NCBI RefSeq assembly: GCF_000271665.2
Contig: NZ_CP010978.1
Span: forward strand, 1,644,501 to 1,708,500
Reading direction: 5' to 3'
Source of the DNA: Pelosinus fermentans JBW45
GTDB lineage: Bacteria; Bacillota; Negativicutes; DSM-13327
DNA length: 64,000 nucleotides
The translations under genes and the position numbers were made by a program. Shown here piece after piece: positions 17,400 to 25,494 of the stretch (position 1 is the first letter of the stretch; each line of letters opens with the position of its first letter). Under the pieces are notes generated by a model that was given only the letters and a program-made list of their open reading frames with translations, did no database searches and was not told the DNA's origin.

Positions 17400-17609
17400 A
17401 TGGAATTAAAAGCACGCGTTCCTGGCAAAGTTATTGAGGTTACTGTTAAAGTAGGCGATTCTGTAAAGGTTAAGGATGTTGTAGCTGTAATGGAAGCTAT
17501 GAAAATGAAACAAAAGTTTCCTTCTTCCGTTGAAGGGACAGTAAAAGAAATTAAAGTAAACGCTGGTGACAGAGTTTCCGCAGGCGATGTAATTATGATT
17601 GTTGAGTAA
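17400..17609 (+). CDS. madF: Biotin carrier protein of malonate decarboxylase
   Basis: A 69-residue free-standing biotinyl domain. The biotinylation motif is EAMKM with K35 as the acceptor, preceded by a GKVIEVTVKVGDSVKVKD barrel half and followed by its mirror GTVKEIKVNAGDRVSAGD. It shuttles CO2 from MadCD to MadB. The ATG at 17400 follows AGAGGAATTGATC. It lacks the proline/alanine-rich hinge of larger carriers. Confidence 0.93.
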   Translation: MELKARVPGKVIEVTVKVGDSVKVKDVVAVMEAMKMKQKFPSSVEGTVKEIKVNAGDRVSAGDVIMIVE

Positions 17610-17621
17610 AAATACTAAGGG

Positions 17622-17657
17622 TTATTCCCAGGATTCTTTATAGGGTTCTGGGAATAA
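17622..17657 (+). other. Hairpin between madF and madL
   Basis: TTATTCCCAG (17622-17631) and CTGGGAATAA (17648-17657) are a perfect 10-bp inverted repeat with a 16-base loop and no T-run. It could stabilise the upstream messenger or lower expression of the transporter genes. Confidence 0.6.
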
Positions 17658-17679
17658 ATAAAAAGAGGAGGGCTAAACT

Positions 17680-18060
17680 ATGGCTATTTATGGTGTGGCA
17701 ATTCTATCTTTATGTATGTTTATTGGTATATTTTTAGGTGATGTTCTAGGGACTTTTCTTGGGGTTGCTGCTAATGTTGGCGGGGTCGGTTTTGCAATGC
17801 TATTACTAATTGTTCTTACTGATTATTTAATGGGAAAGGATATTTTGTCAAAGCTTGCTGAAAGTGGTATTTCCTTTTGGAGCGCGATGTACATTCCCAT
17901 AGTTGTGGCGATGGCTGCTCAACAGGATGTATTGGCGGCTATAACAGGGGGGCCTCTTGCAATTATAGCGGGGATTGTTACTGTTCTAGTAGGGTTCTTA
18001 TTTGTTCCTCTAATAAGTAAAATTGGCAATAAAACAACTTATAAGGATCATGCAATATAA
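17680..18060 (+). CDS. madL: Malonate transporter subunit MadL
   Basis: A 126-residue membrane protein with four hydrophobic segments, matching MadL (GIFLGDVLGTFLGVAANVGGVGFAMLLL, FWSAMYIPIVVAMAAQQDV). MadL and MadM together form a malonate:Na+ symporter. AAAGAGGAGGG precedes the ATG and madM begins 21 bases after its stop. The pairing with the decarboxylase genes confirms the substrate. Confidence 0.92.
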   Translation: MAIYGVAILSLCMFIGIFLGDVLGTFLGVAANVGGVGFAMLLLIVLTDYLMGKDILSKLAESGISFWSAMYIPIVVAMAAQQDVLAAITGGPLAIIAGIVTVLVGFLFVPLISKIGNKTTYKDHAI

Positions 18061-18081
18061 GAATAAGGAGGAATTTCCATA

Positions 18082-18852
18082 ATGGATTTCGGAAAAATAA
18101 TACTAGATATTTTCGTGAAGAATGGCTTGGTCATGTCATTTCTTTTTATTGGGCTAGTAACATACTTGGCATACCTCATATCGGATAAATTAACGAATAA
18201 AAGAATCCACGGTTCAGCAATTGCAATTGTTTTTGGTTTAATGTTGGCCTATTGGGGTGGTATACAAACTGCTGGACATAAGGGACTGGCTGATATTAAG
18301 TTGTTCACTGGCGTTGGTTTGATGGGTGGCGGAATGCTAAGAGACTTTGCGATTGTTTCTACGGCCTTTGGTGCGAGGTTGGAAGAAATTAAAAAATGCG
18401 GCACAGCAGGAGCAATGTCATTGTTGTTAGGTGTTATTTTGTCTTATATTGTTGGGGTAGTTTTAGCCTTTGCCTTTGGTTATACTGATACTGTAAGTCT
18501 TACTACCATTGGTGCTGGTTCAGTTACCTTTATCGTTGGACCTGTTACAGGCGCTGCCTTGAATGCAAGCTCTCCTGTTATTGCTATTAGTATTGCAGCT
18601 GGTGTGGTGAAGTCTATTGTAGTTATGATTATCACACCAATTATGGCAAAAAGCATAGGTCTTAATAATCCACAATCTGCTATGGTATATGGTGGGTTAA
18701 TGGGAACGACAAGCGGAACAGCCGCTGGACTTGCTGCTGTTGATCCTAAATTGGTTCCATATGGAGCAATGACAGCTACCTTTTACACAGGATTAGGTTG
18801 TTTACTTTGTCCATCGGTTCTTTTCTTGGCAACGAAAGCAATTTTCGGTTAA
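18082..18852 (+). CDS. madM: Malonate transporter subunit MadM
   Basis: A 256-residue membrane protein with about seven or eight hydrophobic helices and MadM blocks (GLMLAYWGGIQTAGHKGLADIKLFTGVGLMGGGMLRDF, TTSGTAAGLAAVDPKLVPYGAMTATFYTG). It is the larger half of the malonate:Na+ symporter. AAGGAGGAA precedes the ATG. It is the last gene of the operon; no clear intrinsic terminator follows before the T-box promoter at 19012. Confidence 0.92.
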   Translation: MDFGKIILDIFVKNGLVMSFLFIGLVTYLAYLISDKLTNKRIHGSAIAIVFGLMLAYWGGIQTAGHKGLADIKLFTGVGLMGGGMLRDFAIVSTAFGARLEEIKKCGTAGAMSLLLGVILSYIVGVVLAFAFGYTDTVSLTTIGAGSVTFIVGPVTGAALNASSPVIAISIAAGVVKSIVVMIITPIMAKSIGLNNPQSAMVYGGLMGTTSGTAAGLAAVDPKLVPYGAMTATFYTGLGCLLCPSVLFLATKAIFG

Positions 18853-19011
18853 TAATGGTGTTTTGTAATAGTCAGTACAAATGGCGTTTTCCGAATATTC
18901 TGTTAGTTGCACAAATGTAATCAAACAGGTAATTTTAAAATACAAAAGTATTCATTGGAGGAATAGAAAAAATATAAAATTACAAAATTAACATAAAAAC
19001 ATAAAAATATA

Positions 19012-19041
19012 TTGACATTAGTAAAGGTGAAGTGATAAAAT
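19012..19041 (+). promoter_or_regulatory. Promoter of the T-box operon
   Basis: TTGACA (19012-19017), an 18-base spacer and TAAAAT (19036-19041). The expected start near 19048 lies just before the T-box Stem I. The rest of 18853-19011 is AT-rich without a recognisable element. Confidence 0.65.
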
Positions 19042-19054
19042 TCATTCCAAAGCA

Positions 19055-19308
19055 TAATGAAGAAGAGTAATGACGGAGTAAGTAAACCATTTGTAAATTT
19101 CCAGAGAGTCGGCATAAGGTGGAAGTCGACAATGAGCGGTGGAAGAAGATCCCTCCGGAACTGTGTTTCTGAACGTTAGTAAGAAATGCCGGGTTAGCCA
19201 CGTTATTTGGCTTAGGTTTGATAGAACTGAAGAGGCACTGTTGTGCAATTAAGGTGGTAACGCGGGTAATAACTCGTCCTTGGATATATTCAAGGGCGAG
19301 TTTTTTAT
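19055..19308 (+). promoter_or_regulatory. T-box riboswitch leader
   Basis: The leader has Stem I landmarks (GAAGAAGAGTAATGACGGAG, AGAGAGTCGG, GGTGGAAG), the lower stem GGAG/CTCC, the T-box AAGGTGGTAACGCGG (19251-19265) and a terminator (AACTCGTCCTTG...CAAGGGCGAG, T6) whose 5' arm can pair alternatively with the T-box. Uncharged tRNA would favour read-through into the threonine dehydratase gene. The specifier region is GGAAGAAGATCCC; its register is unclear, with GAA, GAT or ATC possible, so the tRNA is not assigned. Confidence 0.88.
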
Positions 19309-19326
19309 TATTTTTAGGGGAACGTT

Positions 19327-19404
19327 GAACACAGAGTTCACTTAAGAGCACAGCGGTTATTAAACCCTATTGATCTTTTCTCAGTGTTCTCTGTGGTTCG
19401 GTTC
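19327..19404. repeat. Dispersed hairpin repeat, copy 1
   Basis: The segment starts GAACACAGAG and ends CTCTGTGGTTCGGTTC, forming an imperfect long hairpin; it also carries AGCACAGCGGTTA. A relative with the same CACAGAG...CTCTGTG layout lies at 23207-23280. It sits inside the leader between the T-box terminator and the gene. Confidence 0.5.
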
Positions 19405-19460
19405 ACTAGTATGCTTTAAAGGACGCGCAGCGTTTTCTTATCAAATTTTGGAGGTAAATT

Positions 19461-20696
19461 ATGAATCAGAACACTTTTAAGGTAGCTAATTCTTGTGTGT
19501 CAATTGAAGACGTATATGCAGCGGCAAGGAAGCTGCAAAGTATAATCAAAAAGACAGAACTCATTGAAAGTCCAGTGTTTAGTAATGAGTGTGGAAATTT
19601 TGTATTCATTAAACCAGAGAACCTACAAGTGACAGGTGCATTTAAAATCCGCGGAGCATTTAATAAATTGAGTAAGTTAAGTGATGAGGAAAAAAGTAGG
19701 GGAGTCATCGCTTCCTCAGCAGGAAATCATGCCCAGGGGGTTGGCTATGCAGCTCAATTACTGGATATTAAGGCTACTGTTGTGATGCCTGCAACCACGC
19801 CCATCATTAAAGTGGAAGCTACAAGAAATTATGGAGCAAATGTTGTATTATACGGCGATAGTTATGATGAAGCTTATAAAAAAGCCAGAGAGTTGGAGAC
19901 CGAACATAACTATGTCTTTGTGCATCCCTTTGATGATTTGGATGTAATTCTTGGTCAAGGTACAGTGGCCTTGGAAATTTTGAATCAATTAGAAGATGTT
20001 GATGAGATATTGGTTCCTATAGGTGGAGGCGGTTTAGCGAGTGGCATTGCATTTGCGGCAAAAATGCTAAAGCCAAGTATCAGAATTATCGGAGTTGAGC
20101 CAGAAGGCGCATGCTGCATGAAAAAGTCTTTGGCTGATAATAAAGTAATAGAGCTGGAGAAAGTGGATACCATAGCAGATGGTGCTGCTGTAAAAAGACC
20201 AGGTACATTGACGTTCGAATTTATCAGAGAGTTTGTTGACGAAGTCATCACTGTTTCTGACTTTGATATTGCAGAAGCAATACTGCTCTTAATCGAAAAG
20301 CATAAACTGATCACAGAAGGAGCAGGGGCGCTGTCCTTAGCTGGCTTAAAGAAATTATCTTCCAAGAATAAAAAGGTAGTTTGCTTAGTCAGTGGCGGAA
20401 ATATTGATATTTTAACGATTTCGGCAATCATAAATAAAGCCTTGGTATTTAGGGGAAGGCTGTTCTGCTTTACCATTAATTTACCTGACAAACCAGGGGA
20501 ATTATTGCATGTGGCAAAAATTATCTCTGAATTAAATGCAAACGTAATAAAATTGGATCATAATCAATCGAAAGTGATGGACAGCTTTAAACAGGTTCAA
20601 CTGGAAGTTACCGTAGAGACGAATGGGCATAGTCATGTAGAGGAAATCGAAGCTGCCTTTTTACGAAATGGTATTGATATCCAAAAAATTTATTAA
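19461..20696 (+). CDS. ilvA: Threonine dehydratase with ACT domain
   Basis: A 411-residue PLP enzyme that deaminates threonine (and serine) to 2-oxobutyrate (pyruvate). The PLP lysine is K62 in GAFKIRGAFNK, the phosphate-binding loop is PIGGGGLASG, and one C-terminal ACT domain begins at about residue 333 (FTINLPDKPGELLHVAKII). One ACT domain and this length fit the TdcB-like or short IlvA class, not the two-ACT E. coli IlvA. Start: TTGGAGG then ATG. It is under the T-box and followed by an editing-protein gene 47 bases on. Confidence 0.9.
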   Translation: MNQNTFKVANSCVSIEDVYAAARKLQSIIKKTELIESPVFSNECGNFVFIKPENLQVTGAFKIRGAFNKLSKLSDEEKSRGVIASSAGNHAQGVGYAAQLLDIKATVVMPATTPIIKVEATRNYGANVVLYGDSYDEAYKKARELETEHNYVFVHPFDDLDVILGQGTVALEILNQLEDVDEILVPIGGGGLASGIAFAAKMLKPSIRIIGVEPEGACCMKKSLADNKVIELEKVDTIADGAAVKRPGTLTFEFIREFVDEVITVSDFDIAEAILLLIEKHKLITEGAGALSLAGLKKLSSKNKKVVCLVSGGNIDILTISAIINKALVFRGRLFCFTINLPDKPGELLHVAKIISELNANVIKLDHNQSKVMDSFKQVQLEVTVETNGHSHVEEIEAAFLRNGIDIQKIY

Positions 20697-20743
20697 TACA
20701 TTACAAACTGAATGAAGTAAGAATATGCCAATGAGGTGAAAGC

Positions 20744-21388
20744 ATGACTGTTAAAAAATTGTTTTGGGAAGATCCTTACTTAAAGCAATGTACTGCAACG
20801 GTAATGAGTGTCGATGGTAATCGTGTAACTCTTGATAAAACAATTGTATTTGCCTTTTCTGGTGGTCAGGCATCGGATTCTGGAACCATCCATGGTTATC
20901 CAGTGATGGCAGCCCAAAAAGTTGATAGAGAAATCGTTTATGAGATTGAGGCGGATCATGATTTACAAGTGGGTCAGCAAGTGGAAGTGATTATTGATTG
21001 GGAGAAACGATATAAAATTATGAAGCTGCATTTTGCTGCTGAGATTGTATTGGAGCTGATGGTTCAGAATTTTAATGATCCTAAAAAAATCGGTGCTAAT
21101 ATAACTGCAGAAAAAGCAAGAGTAGATTTTGAATGGCATGGGAATATTTCAGAGGTTTTTCCCTTGCTTCAAAAAAGGATTGAGGAAATTATTGATTCTA
21201 GTATTCCTATCCTAAGTTGTTTTAGTGACGAAGAGCGGGAAATCAGATATTGGAAAATCGATGGTTTTGGCAAAGTTCCCTGTGGAGGGACTCATATAAA
21301 AAATACGGGTGAAATAGGCGCTGTCTTGCTAAAAAGAGGAAAACGTCTTGGTGCTAATAAAGAAAGAATTGAGATCTATTTATGTTAA
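20744..21388 (+). CDS. AlaX-like trans-editing protein
   Basis: A 214-residue protein related to the AlaRS/ThrRS editing domain. It has the FSGGQASDSGTI N-terminal barrel and the zinc motif CGGTH near residue 180, which mark AlaX proteins that hydrolyse Ser- or Gly-tRNA(Ala). The first zinc motif, usually HxxxH, reads HFAAE (H96, E100), so one zinc ligand seems to be replaced. Following a serine/threonine deaminase under a T-box, it plausibly protects translation when the amino-acid balance shifts. AATGAGGTG precedes the ATG. Confidence 0.78.
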   Translation: MTVKKLFWEDPYLKQCTATVMSVDGNRVTLDKTIVFAFSGGQASDSGTIHGYPVMAAQKVDREIVYEIEADHDLQVGQQVEVIIDWEKRYKIMKLHFAAEIVLELMVQNFNDPKKIGANITAEKARVDFEWHGNISEVFPLLQKRIEEIIDSSIPILSCFSDEEREIRYWKIDGFGKVPCGGTHIKNTGEIGAVLLKRGKRLGANKERIEIYLC

Positions 21389-21453
21389 ATTATGAGGAGT
21401 TAAAAATTAGGTATTGCCTATTACAATTTCTTACTCTATAATGAAATAAAAAA

Positions 21454-21471
21454 GTGTCAATTAACTGACAC
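21454..21471. promoter_or_regulatory. Palindrome, copy 1, likely site of the sigma-54 activator
   Basis: GTGTCAATTAACTGACAC is an almost perfect dyad, 134 bases before the activator gene. It agrees at 15 of 18 positions with 23068-23085, so both are probably bound by the Fis-type helix-turn-helix of that activator. Confidence 0.55.
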
Positions 21472-21476
21472 AAGCA

Positions 21477-21526
21477 AAGACGCTTGTACAGGGACTAATT
21501 ATAGTCCTGTATGGGGCGTCTTTTTT
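21477..21526 (+). terminator. Terminator after the AlaX gene
   Basis: AAGACGC...ACAGGGACT (21477-21495) pairs with AGTCCTGT...GGCGTCTT (21502-21522) and is followed by T-rich sequence. Confidence 0.85.
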
Positions 21527-21604
21527 CGTTTAGCAAAGTTTATAGTTATCCTTCATAATGCAGAGATAGGAAGCGCTATTATATTATAAGGGAGGCATGC
21601 TTTT

Positions 21605-23077
21605 ATGAATTCTCAGTATCCCTTGCCGATTGAGGAATTTCGCAGTTATCTTGAAGCAGACCAATCAGAAAAAGTAATAGAAAGTTTTCAGCAGCTTTTA
21701 ACCTTATATGAGTTGCAGCAGGTTAGGCTAGAAGCGCTATTAGATACAGTTAATGAGGCAGTATGTATTATTGATGAATCAGATAAGGTGGTAGTGTGGA
21801 ATCATCATGCTGAACTTTTATACGGAATTGCCGCTGATGAAATTATTGGGCGTCCTATCGAAGGTTTTTTTTCCAATTTAATGTTAACCAAAGTGATGAA
21901 AGAACGACGCACCGTGCATGAACAATACCACACTCCTTGTCCTGATACTCATGTATTAATTAATGCAAGACCTGTAAAGTTAGCTGGCCAGGTGATCGGC
22001 GGAGTTTGTGCGGAACGAGATATTACAGAAGTAGTGCAGCTAAATCAAAAACTATCTCAGACTCATCAGGAAGTACAAACCCTTAAGCAAGAAATTGATA
22101 AAATTCATTCCCAGTCAGATTCCTTTTCGACGGTTTATGGTCATAGTACTGCCATTCGCGAAGCGGTTAGTATTGCCAGACGTGTTGCAGCAACGGCGGT
22201 TCCAGTATTACTGCGTGGGGAAAGCGGTACAGGAAAAGAATTATTTGCCCGTGCTATTCATGATGCCAGTCAATTTGCCGGTCCCTTTATTGCTATAAAC
22301 TGTGGAGCGATTTCTCCTAATCTATTTGAAAGTGAATTGTTTGGTTATCAGCCTGGAGCATTTACGGGAGCTGACCGCAAAGGAAAAGTGGGGTTATTAG
22401 AGCAAGCAAATGGAGGAACTCTCTTACTGGATGAGCTGGGAGATATGCCGAAAGACATGCAGGTAAAACTATTGCGGGTTCTACAGGATAAGAGTTTCTA
22501 TCGTGTGGGCGGCAACAAAGCGATTCATATTGATGTTCGTATTATTGCTGCTACCCACCGCAATTTAGAAGAAATGATTAAGAACGGTGAATTTCGAGAA
22601 GATCTATATTATCGTTTAAATGTAGTGGCGGTGTCCCTGCCTTCATTGCGTGATAGGTTAGATGATATACCTGAATTAGTTCATAAAGGTATTTTGCATT
22701 ATGGCACAATTCATAATAAAAAAATCTCAAAAGTGAATCCCGCACTCATGGCATCTTTTATTCAATATCCATGGCCTGGCAATATTAGAGAGTTATTCAA
22801 TGTATTAGAACGGCTGGTGATTTTGGCTGATAGTGACCAATTGGGTATCGATAATCTGCCAGCTACGTTCTGCCAAATGGATTTTCCTATGGAAAGTATA
22901 GATCCCTGCGCTATGGAAGGCAGTTTGTTGGAAAAAACCTTAAGCCTAGAAAAAGAAGTGATTGCTAAGGTTCTGGCGGAATACCATTTTAATAAAGCAG
23001 CTGCAGCAAAGAAACTCGGTATCCCTCGCAGCACCTTATATTACAAAATGCAGAAGCTGGGATTGGAGTGTCAATAA
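21605..23077 (+). CDS. Sigma-54-dependent activator, PAS-AAA-Fis (RocR-like)
   Basis: A 490-residue enhancer-binding protein. Domains in order: a PAS domain (about 45-150, [23 protein letters not shown]), a short coiled coil (about 152-172), an AAA+ domain with Walker A GESGTGKE (about 204), the sigma-54 contact loop GAFTGA (about 249) and LDELGDMP, and a C-terminal Fis-type HTH ([20 protein letters not shown]). It stands directly before an operon with a -24/-12 promoter and RocA, matching RocR-type control of proline/arginine catabolism. Sensing by PAS of a catabolic intermediate is inferred. GGGAGGC precedes the ATG. Confidence 0.9.
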   Translation: MNSQYPLPIEEFRSYLEADQSEKVIESFQQLLTLYELQQVRLEALLDTVNEAVCIIDESDKVVVWNHHAELLYGIAADEIIGRPIEGFFSNLMLTKVMKERRTVHEQYHTPCPDTHVLINARPVKLAGQVIGGVCAERDITEVVQLNQKLSQTHQEVQTLKQEIDKIHSQSDSFSTVYGHSTAIREAVSIARRVAATAVPVLLRGESGTGKELFARAIHDASQFAGPFIAINCGAISPNLFESELFGYQPGAFTGADRKGKVGLLEQANGGTLLLDELGDMPKDMQVKLLRVLQDKSFYRVGGNKAIHIDVRIIAATHRNLEEMIKNGEFREDLYYRLNVVAVSLPSLRDRLDDIPELVHKGILHYGTIHNKKISKVNPALMASFIQYPWPGNIRELFNVLERLVILADSDQLGIDNLPATFCQMDFPMESIDPCAMEGSLLEKTLSLEKEVIAKVLAEYHFNKAAAAKKLGIPRSTLYYKMQKLGLECQ

Positions 23078-23085
23078 ACTGACGT
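23068..23085. promoter_or_regulatory. Palindrome, copy 2, upstream activating site
   Basis: GTGTCAATAAACTGACGT overlaps the activator's stop codon and lies about 255-270 bases before the -24/-12 promoter, a usual distance for an enhancer site. It is the partner of 21454-21471. Confidence 0.6.
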
Positions 23086-23150
23086 TATCGTCGAATGGTA
23101 GATAGAAAACGTTGTTATAAAAGGTCATTTATTAAAATAGATACAGAAAA

Positions 23151-23184
23151 AAGTGCCGCAAAGAATACGTCGGTACTTTTTTTT
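23151..23184 (+). terminator. Terminator after the activator gene
   Basis: AAGTGCCG (23151-23158) pairs with CGGTACTT (23171-23178) with one G-U and runs into T6. Confidence 0.75.
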
Positions 23185-23206
23185 ACATTAATGGGCTAAA
23201 ATGATT

Positions 23207-23280
23207 AACACAGAGGACACAGAGTGGGATTTTTAACCCTTATCTATGTTTTCTCTGTGTTCTCTGCGCCTCTGCGGTTA
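23207..23280. repeat. Dispersed hairpin repeat, copy 2
   Basis: ACACAGAGGACACAGAG pairs with CTCTGTGTTCTCTGCG to form a long hairpin, then CCTCTGCGGTTA. This motif type is scattered in many bacterial genomes. It lies between the activating site and the sigma-54 promoter, and resembles 19327-19404. Confidence 0.6.
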
Positions 23281-23338
23281 AAAGCTGTAGTAGTGTTTTT
23301 TCTGCTGTTACTAAATTTATAATATAAAAAATATATAG

Positions 23339-23355
23339 TTGGCACGAATATTGCA
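23339..23355 (+). promoter_or_regulatory. Sigma-54 promoter of the dehydrogenase operon
   Basis: TTGGCACGAATATTGCA matches the sigma-54 consensus, with GG at 23341-23342 and GC at 23353-23354 and exactly ten bases between. Transcription would start near 23366, just before the ribosome site of the first gene. Confidence 0.9.
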
Positions 23356-23383
23356 TTAGGAATAGGGCAGGAGGTGTTTAACT

Positions 23384-23689
23384 ATGAGAATTGTCAACCA
23401 TCCAATACTGACATTTCCAAAACGAGATATGGTGACCTTCACATTGAATGGTCAAACGATAGAGGGAATAGCGGGAGAGCCAATTGCTGCTGCACTACAT
23501 GCGGCTGATGTAAAGGTATTGCGTCATAGTCATGGTCGCCATCGTCCTCGTGGTCTCTTCTGTGCCATTGGAAACTGTTCATCTTGTTTGATGACAGTAG
23601 ATAAAATTCCTAATGTACGGGTTTGTACTGAACCTCTTCGCGCTGGCATGGTAGTTGAGACCCAAGAAGGGAAGGGGAAGATCGTATGA
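23384..23689 (+). CDS. [2Fe-2S] subunit of amine dehydrogenase, HcnA-like
   Basis: A 101-residue ferredoxin-fold subunit. The cluster ligands are in C-x4-C-x2-C-x12-C (CAIGNCSSC...VC). HcnA-like subunits carry electrons from flavin subunits in hydrogen-cyanide synthase, opine oxidase and multi-subunit proline or hydroxyproline dehydrogenases. AGGAGGTG precedes the ATG and it overlaps the next gene by four bases. It is the first gene behind the sigma-54 promoter. With RocA downstream, a proline dehydrogenase is the best reading. Confidence 0.82.
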   Translation: MRIVNHPILTFPKRDMVTFTLNGQTIEGIAGEPIAAALHAADVKVLRHSHGRHRPRGLFCAIGNCSSCLMTVDKIPNVRVCTEPLRAGMVVETQEGKGKIV

Positions 23690-24774
23690 TAACGACAGAA
23701 ATCTTAGTCATAGGAGCTGGCCCGGCTGGGTTAATGGCTGCCATTCATGCTGCAGAGGCTGGCGCAAAGGTATTGCTTGTTGAACGGGCGGATCGCTTAG
23801 GCGGTCAGTTAATTAAACAAACTCATAAATTTTTTGGCTCGAAGGCAGAATTTGCCGGTGAGCGTGGAATGGATATAGCTGAAAAATTAATCAACCAGAG
23901 TTCGGATATTTCAGGTATCACCATTTGGAAGAATGCTGTAGTACTAGGAATCTATCCAGATGGCGTAGTTACGATTTCTTATGAAGGTGCTTTTTGCACA
24001 GCCAGACCTAAAAAAATTATTATTGCAACGGGCGCTTCGGAAAAAACAATGGCCTTTCCTAATAATGATTTACCAGGTATTTATGGTGCAGGTGCAGTCC
24101 AAACATTAATGAATGTTCACGGAGTGATACCAGCAAAAAGGATACTCATGATTGGCGCTGGTAATATTGGTGTGATTGTGGCTTATCAATTGCTGCAGGC
24201 GGGTGTTAAAGTAGCAGGCATTGTAGAAGCTGCGCCGCAAGTTGGCGGTTATCGTGTTCATGCTGCTAAGCTGCAACGTCATGGTGTACCAATTTATACA
24301 TCTCATTCGATACAATCAGCCCATGGTGATTCTTGTTTGGAAGGTGTTACGATTTCTAAACTAGATGAACAATGGCAGCCGATTGATGGAAGTGAACAAT
24401 ATATTGCTGTAGATGGGCTATGTTTGGCAGTAGGATTAAGTCCCCTGACAGAACTGTTGTGGCAAGCGGGCTGTGAAATGAAGTTCGCAGCAGAATTAGG
24501 CGGTTATGTACCATTACGTGATGCCAATATGAAAACATCCCACGAAAATATCTATGTAGCTGGTGATGTTTCAGGAGTCGAAGAAGCCTCAGCAGCTATG
24601 GTAGAAGGAAAATTAGCAGGCTTATATGTTGCTTCTGTTTTAGGACATAAAAAAGATTCGTTTACCAAAGAGTTTCAGACTGCAAAATCACAACTGAGTG
24701 CCCTGCGTTCTGGTCCAGCAAGTGTGAAGATTTGTACGGGACTTAGCAAAGTTGTTTTAGAGGAGGTTGGATAA
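23686..24774 (+). CDS. FAD/NAD(P)-binding subunit of amine dehydrogenase, HcnB-like
   Basis: A 362-residue pyridine-nucleotide-disulfide-type oxidoreductase. It has an N-terminal dinucleotide fold (VIGAGPAGLMAAIHAAEAG...ERADRLGGQL), a central second fold (MIGAGNIGVIVAYQLLQAG) and a C-terminal FAD motif (NIYVAGDVSGVEEASAAMVEGKLAG). It corresponds to the alpha subunit of dye-linked proline dehydrogenase or HcnB. It lacks the fused C-terminal cysteine region found in many homologues; that module is encoded separately at 25216. ATG overlaps the previous stop (ATGA). Confidence 0.85.
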   Translation: MITTEILVIGAGPAGLMAAIHAAEAGAKVLLVERADRLGGQLIKQTHKFFGSKAEFAGERGMDIAEKLINQSSDISGITIWKNAVVLGIYPDGVVTISYEGAFCTARPKKIIIATGASEKTMAFPNNDLPGIYGAGAVQTLMNVHGVIPAKRILMIGAGNIGVIVAYQLLQAGVKVAGIVEAAPQVGGYRVHAAKLQRHGVPIYTSHSIQSAHGDSCLEGVTISKLDEQWQPIDGSEQYIAVDGLCLAVGLSPLTELLWQAGCEMKFAAELGGYVPLRDANMKTSHENIYVAGDVSGVEEASAAMVEGKLAGLYVASVLGHKKDSFTKEFQTAKSQLSALRSGPASVKICTGLSKVVLEEVG

Positions 24775-24775
24775 A

Positions 24776-25219
24776 ATGCCGTCACAGGAGCGTTTCGCGA
24801 AAGGTCCAATCGCTTTATTTGAATGTATGCAGCAAATTCCCTGTAATCCTTGTGCTGATGCTTGCCCACGGGGTGCCATTACCGTAAAAGAAATTAATGA
24901 CTGTCCTTCTTTAAATGAAGAACTTTGCAATGGCTGTGGAGTGTGTATGACTCACTGCCCTGGGTTGTCTATTTTTGTTGTTGACTATACTTATGGAAAA
25001 GATGTGGCCTTAGTTAAGATTCCCTATGAATTTTCTCCTTTGCCTGAGGCTAAGACTGTTGTCGATGCTTTAAATCGACAAGGTCAATGTATTGGCACTT
25101 CAGAAGTCATTCGAGTACAAACATCACCAAATAAAACAAATATTATTTGGCTGTCTGTGCCTCGGGAATTAGCTATGGAGGTACGCAGCATTCGCCTTAA
25201 GAAAGGAGGAAGATCATGA
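24776..25219 (+). CDS. 4Fe-4S ferredoxin-type subunit
   Basis: A 147-residue protein with two cysteine clusters, CNPCADACPRG and CNGCGVCMTHCPG, fitting 4Fe-4S centres. The C-terminal part (about 75-147) has no recognisable domain. The ATG at 24776 is one base after the previous stop, with AGGAGGT nine bases upstream. It probably wires the flavin subunits to the electron-transport chain. Such a subunit is typical of the anaerobic and archaeal version of this complex and absent from HcnABC. Confidence 0.8.
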   Translation: MPSQERFAKGPIALFECMQQIPCNPCADACPRGAITVKEINDCPSLNEELCNGCGVCMTHCPGLSIFVVDYTYGKDVALVKIPYEFSPLPEAKTVVDALNRQGQCIGTSEVIRVQTSPNKTNIIWLSVPRELAMEVRSIRLKKGGRS

Positions 25220-25494
25220 ATCATAATGATATTATTATCTGTCGTTGTGAAGATATAACCTTAGGAGAGATTAGAGAACAGATTGCACAGGGAAAACATA
25301 CTCTGGAAGAAATAAAAAGAGCTTGCCGCTCTGGAATGGGTCCTTGCCAAGGAAGAACTTGTGCTCCTCTTATTGTGAATGAAATTGCCAAAGCCACAGG
25401 AAAGCCTGTCGCACAGATTCCTTTGCCTACGTTTCGTCCTTCTACCTCTCCCATTAAGATGGCTTCTTTGTTAGGAGGAGATAAGCATGATTAA
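25216..25494 (+). CDS. BFD-like [2Fe-2S] subunit
   Basis: A 92-residue protein with the bacterioferritin-associated-ferredoxin cysteine pattern CRCEDIT...C...GPCQGRTC. In related enzymes this module is fused to the C-terminus of the HcnB-like subunit; here it is a separate gene. It starts inside ATGA of the previous gene and overlaps the next by eight bases, so all five subunits are translationally coupled. Confidence 0.82.
   Translation: MNHNDIIICRCEDITLGEIREQIAQGKHTLEEIKRACRSGMGPCQGRTCAPLIVNEIAKATGKPVAQIPLPTFRPSTSPIKMASLLGGDKHD

Noticed and set aside
19985-20491. Minus-strand open frame opposite the threonine dehydratase gene
   Set aside because: It is antisense to a conserved enzyme and has no initiation signal.
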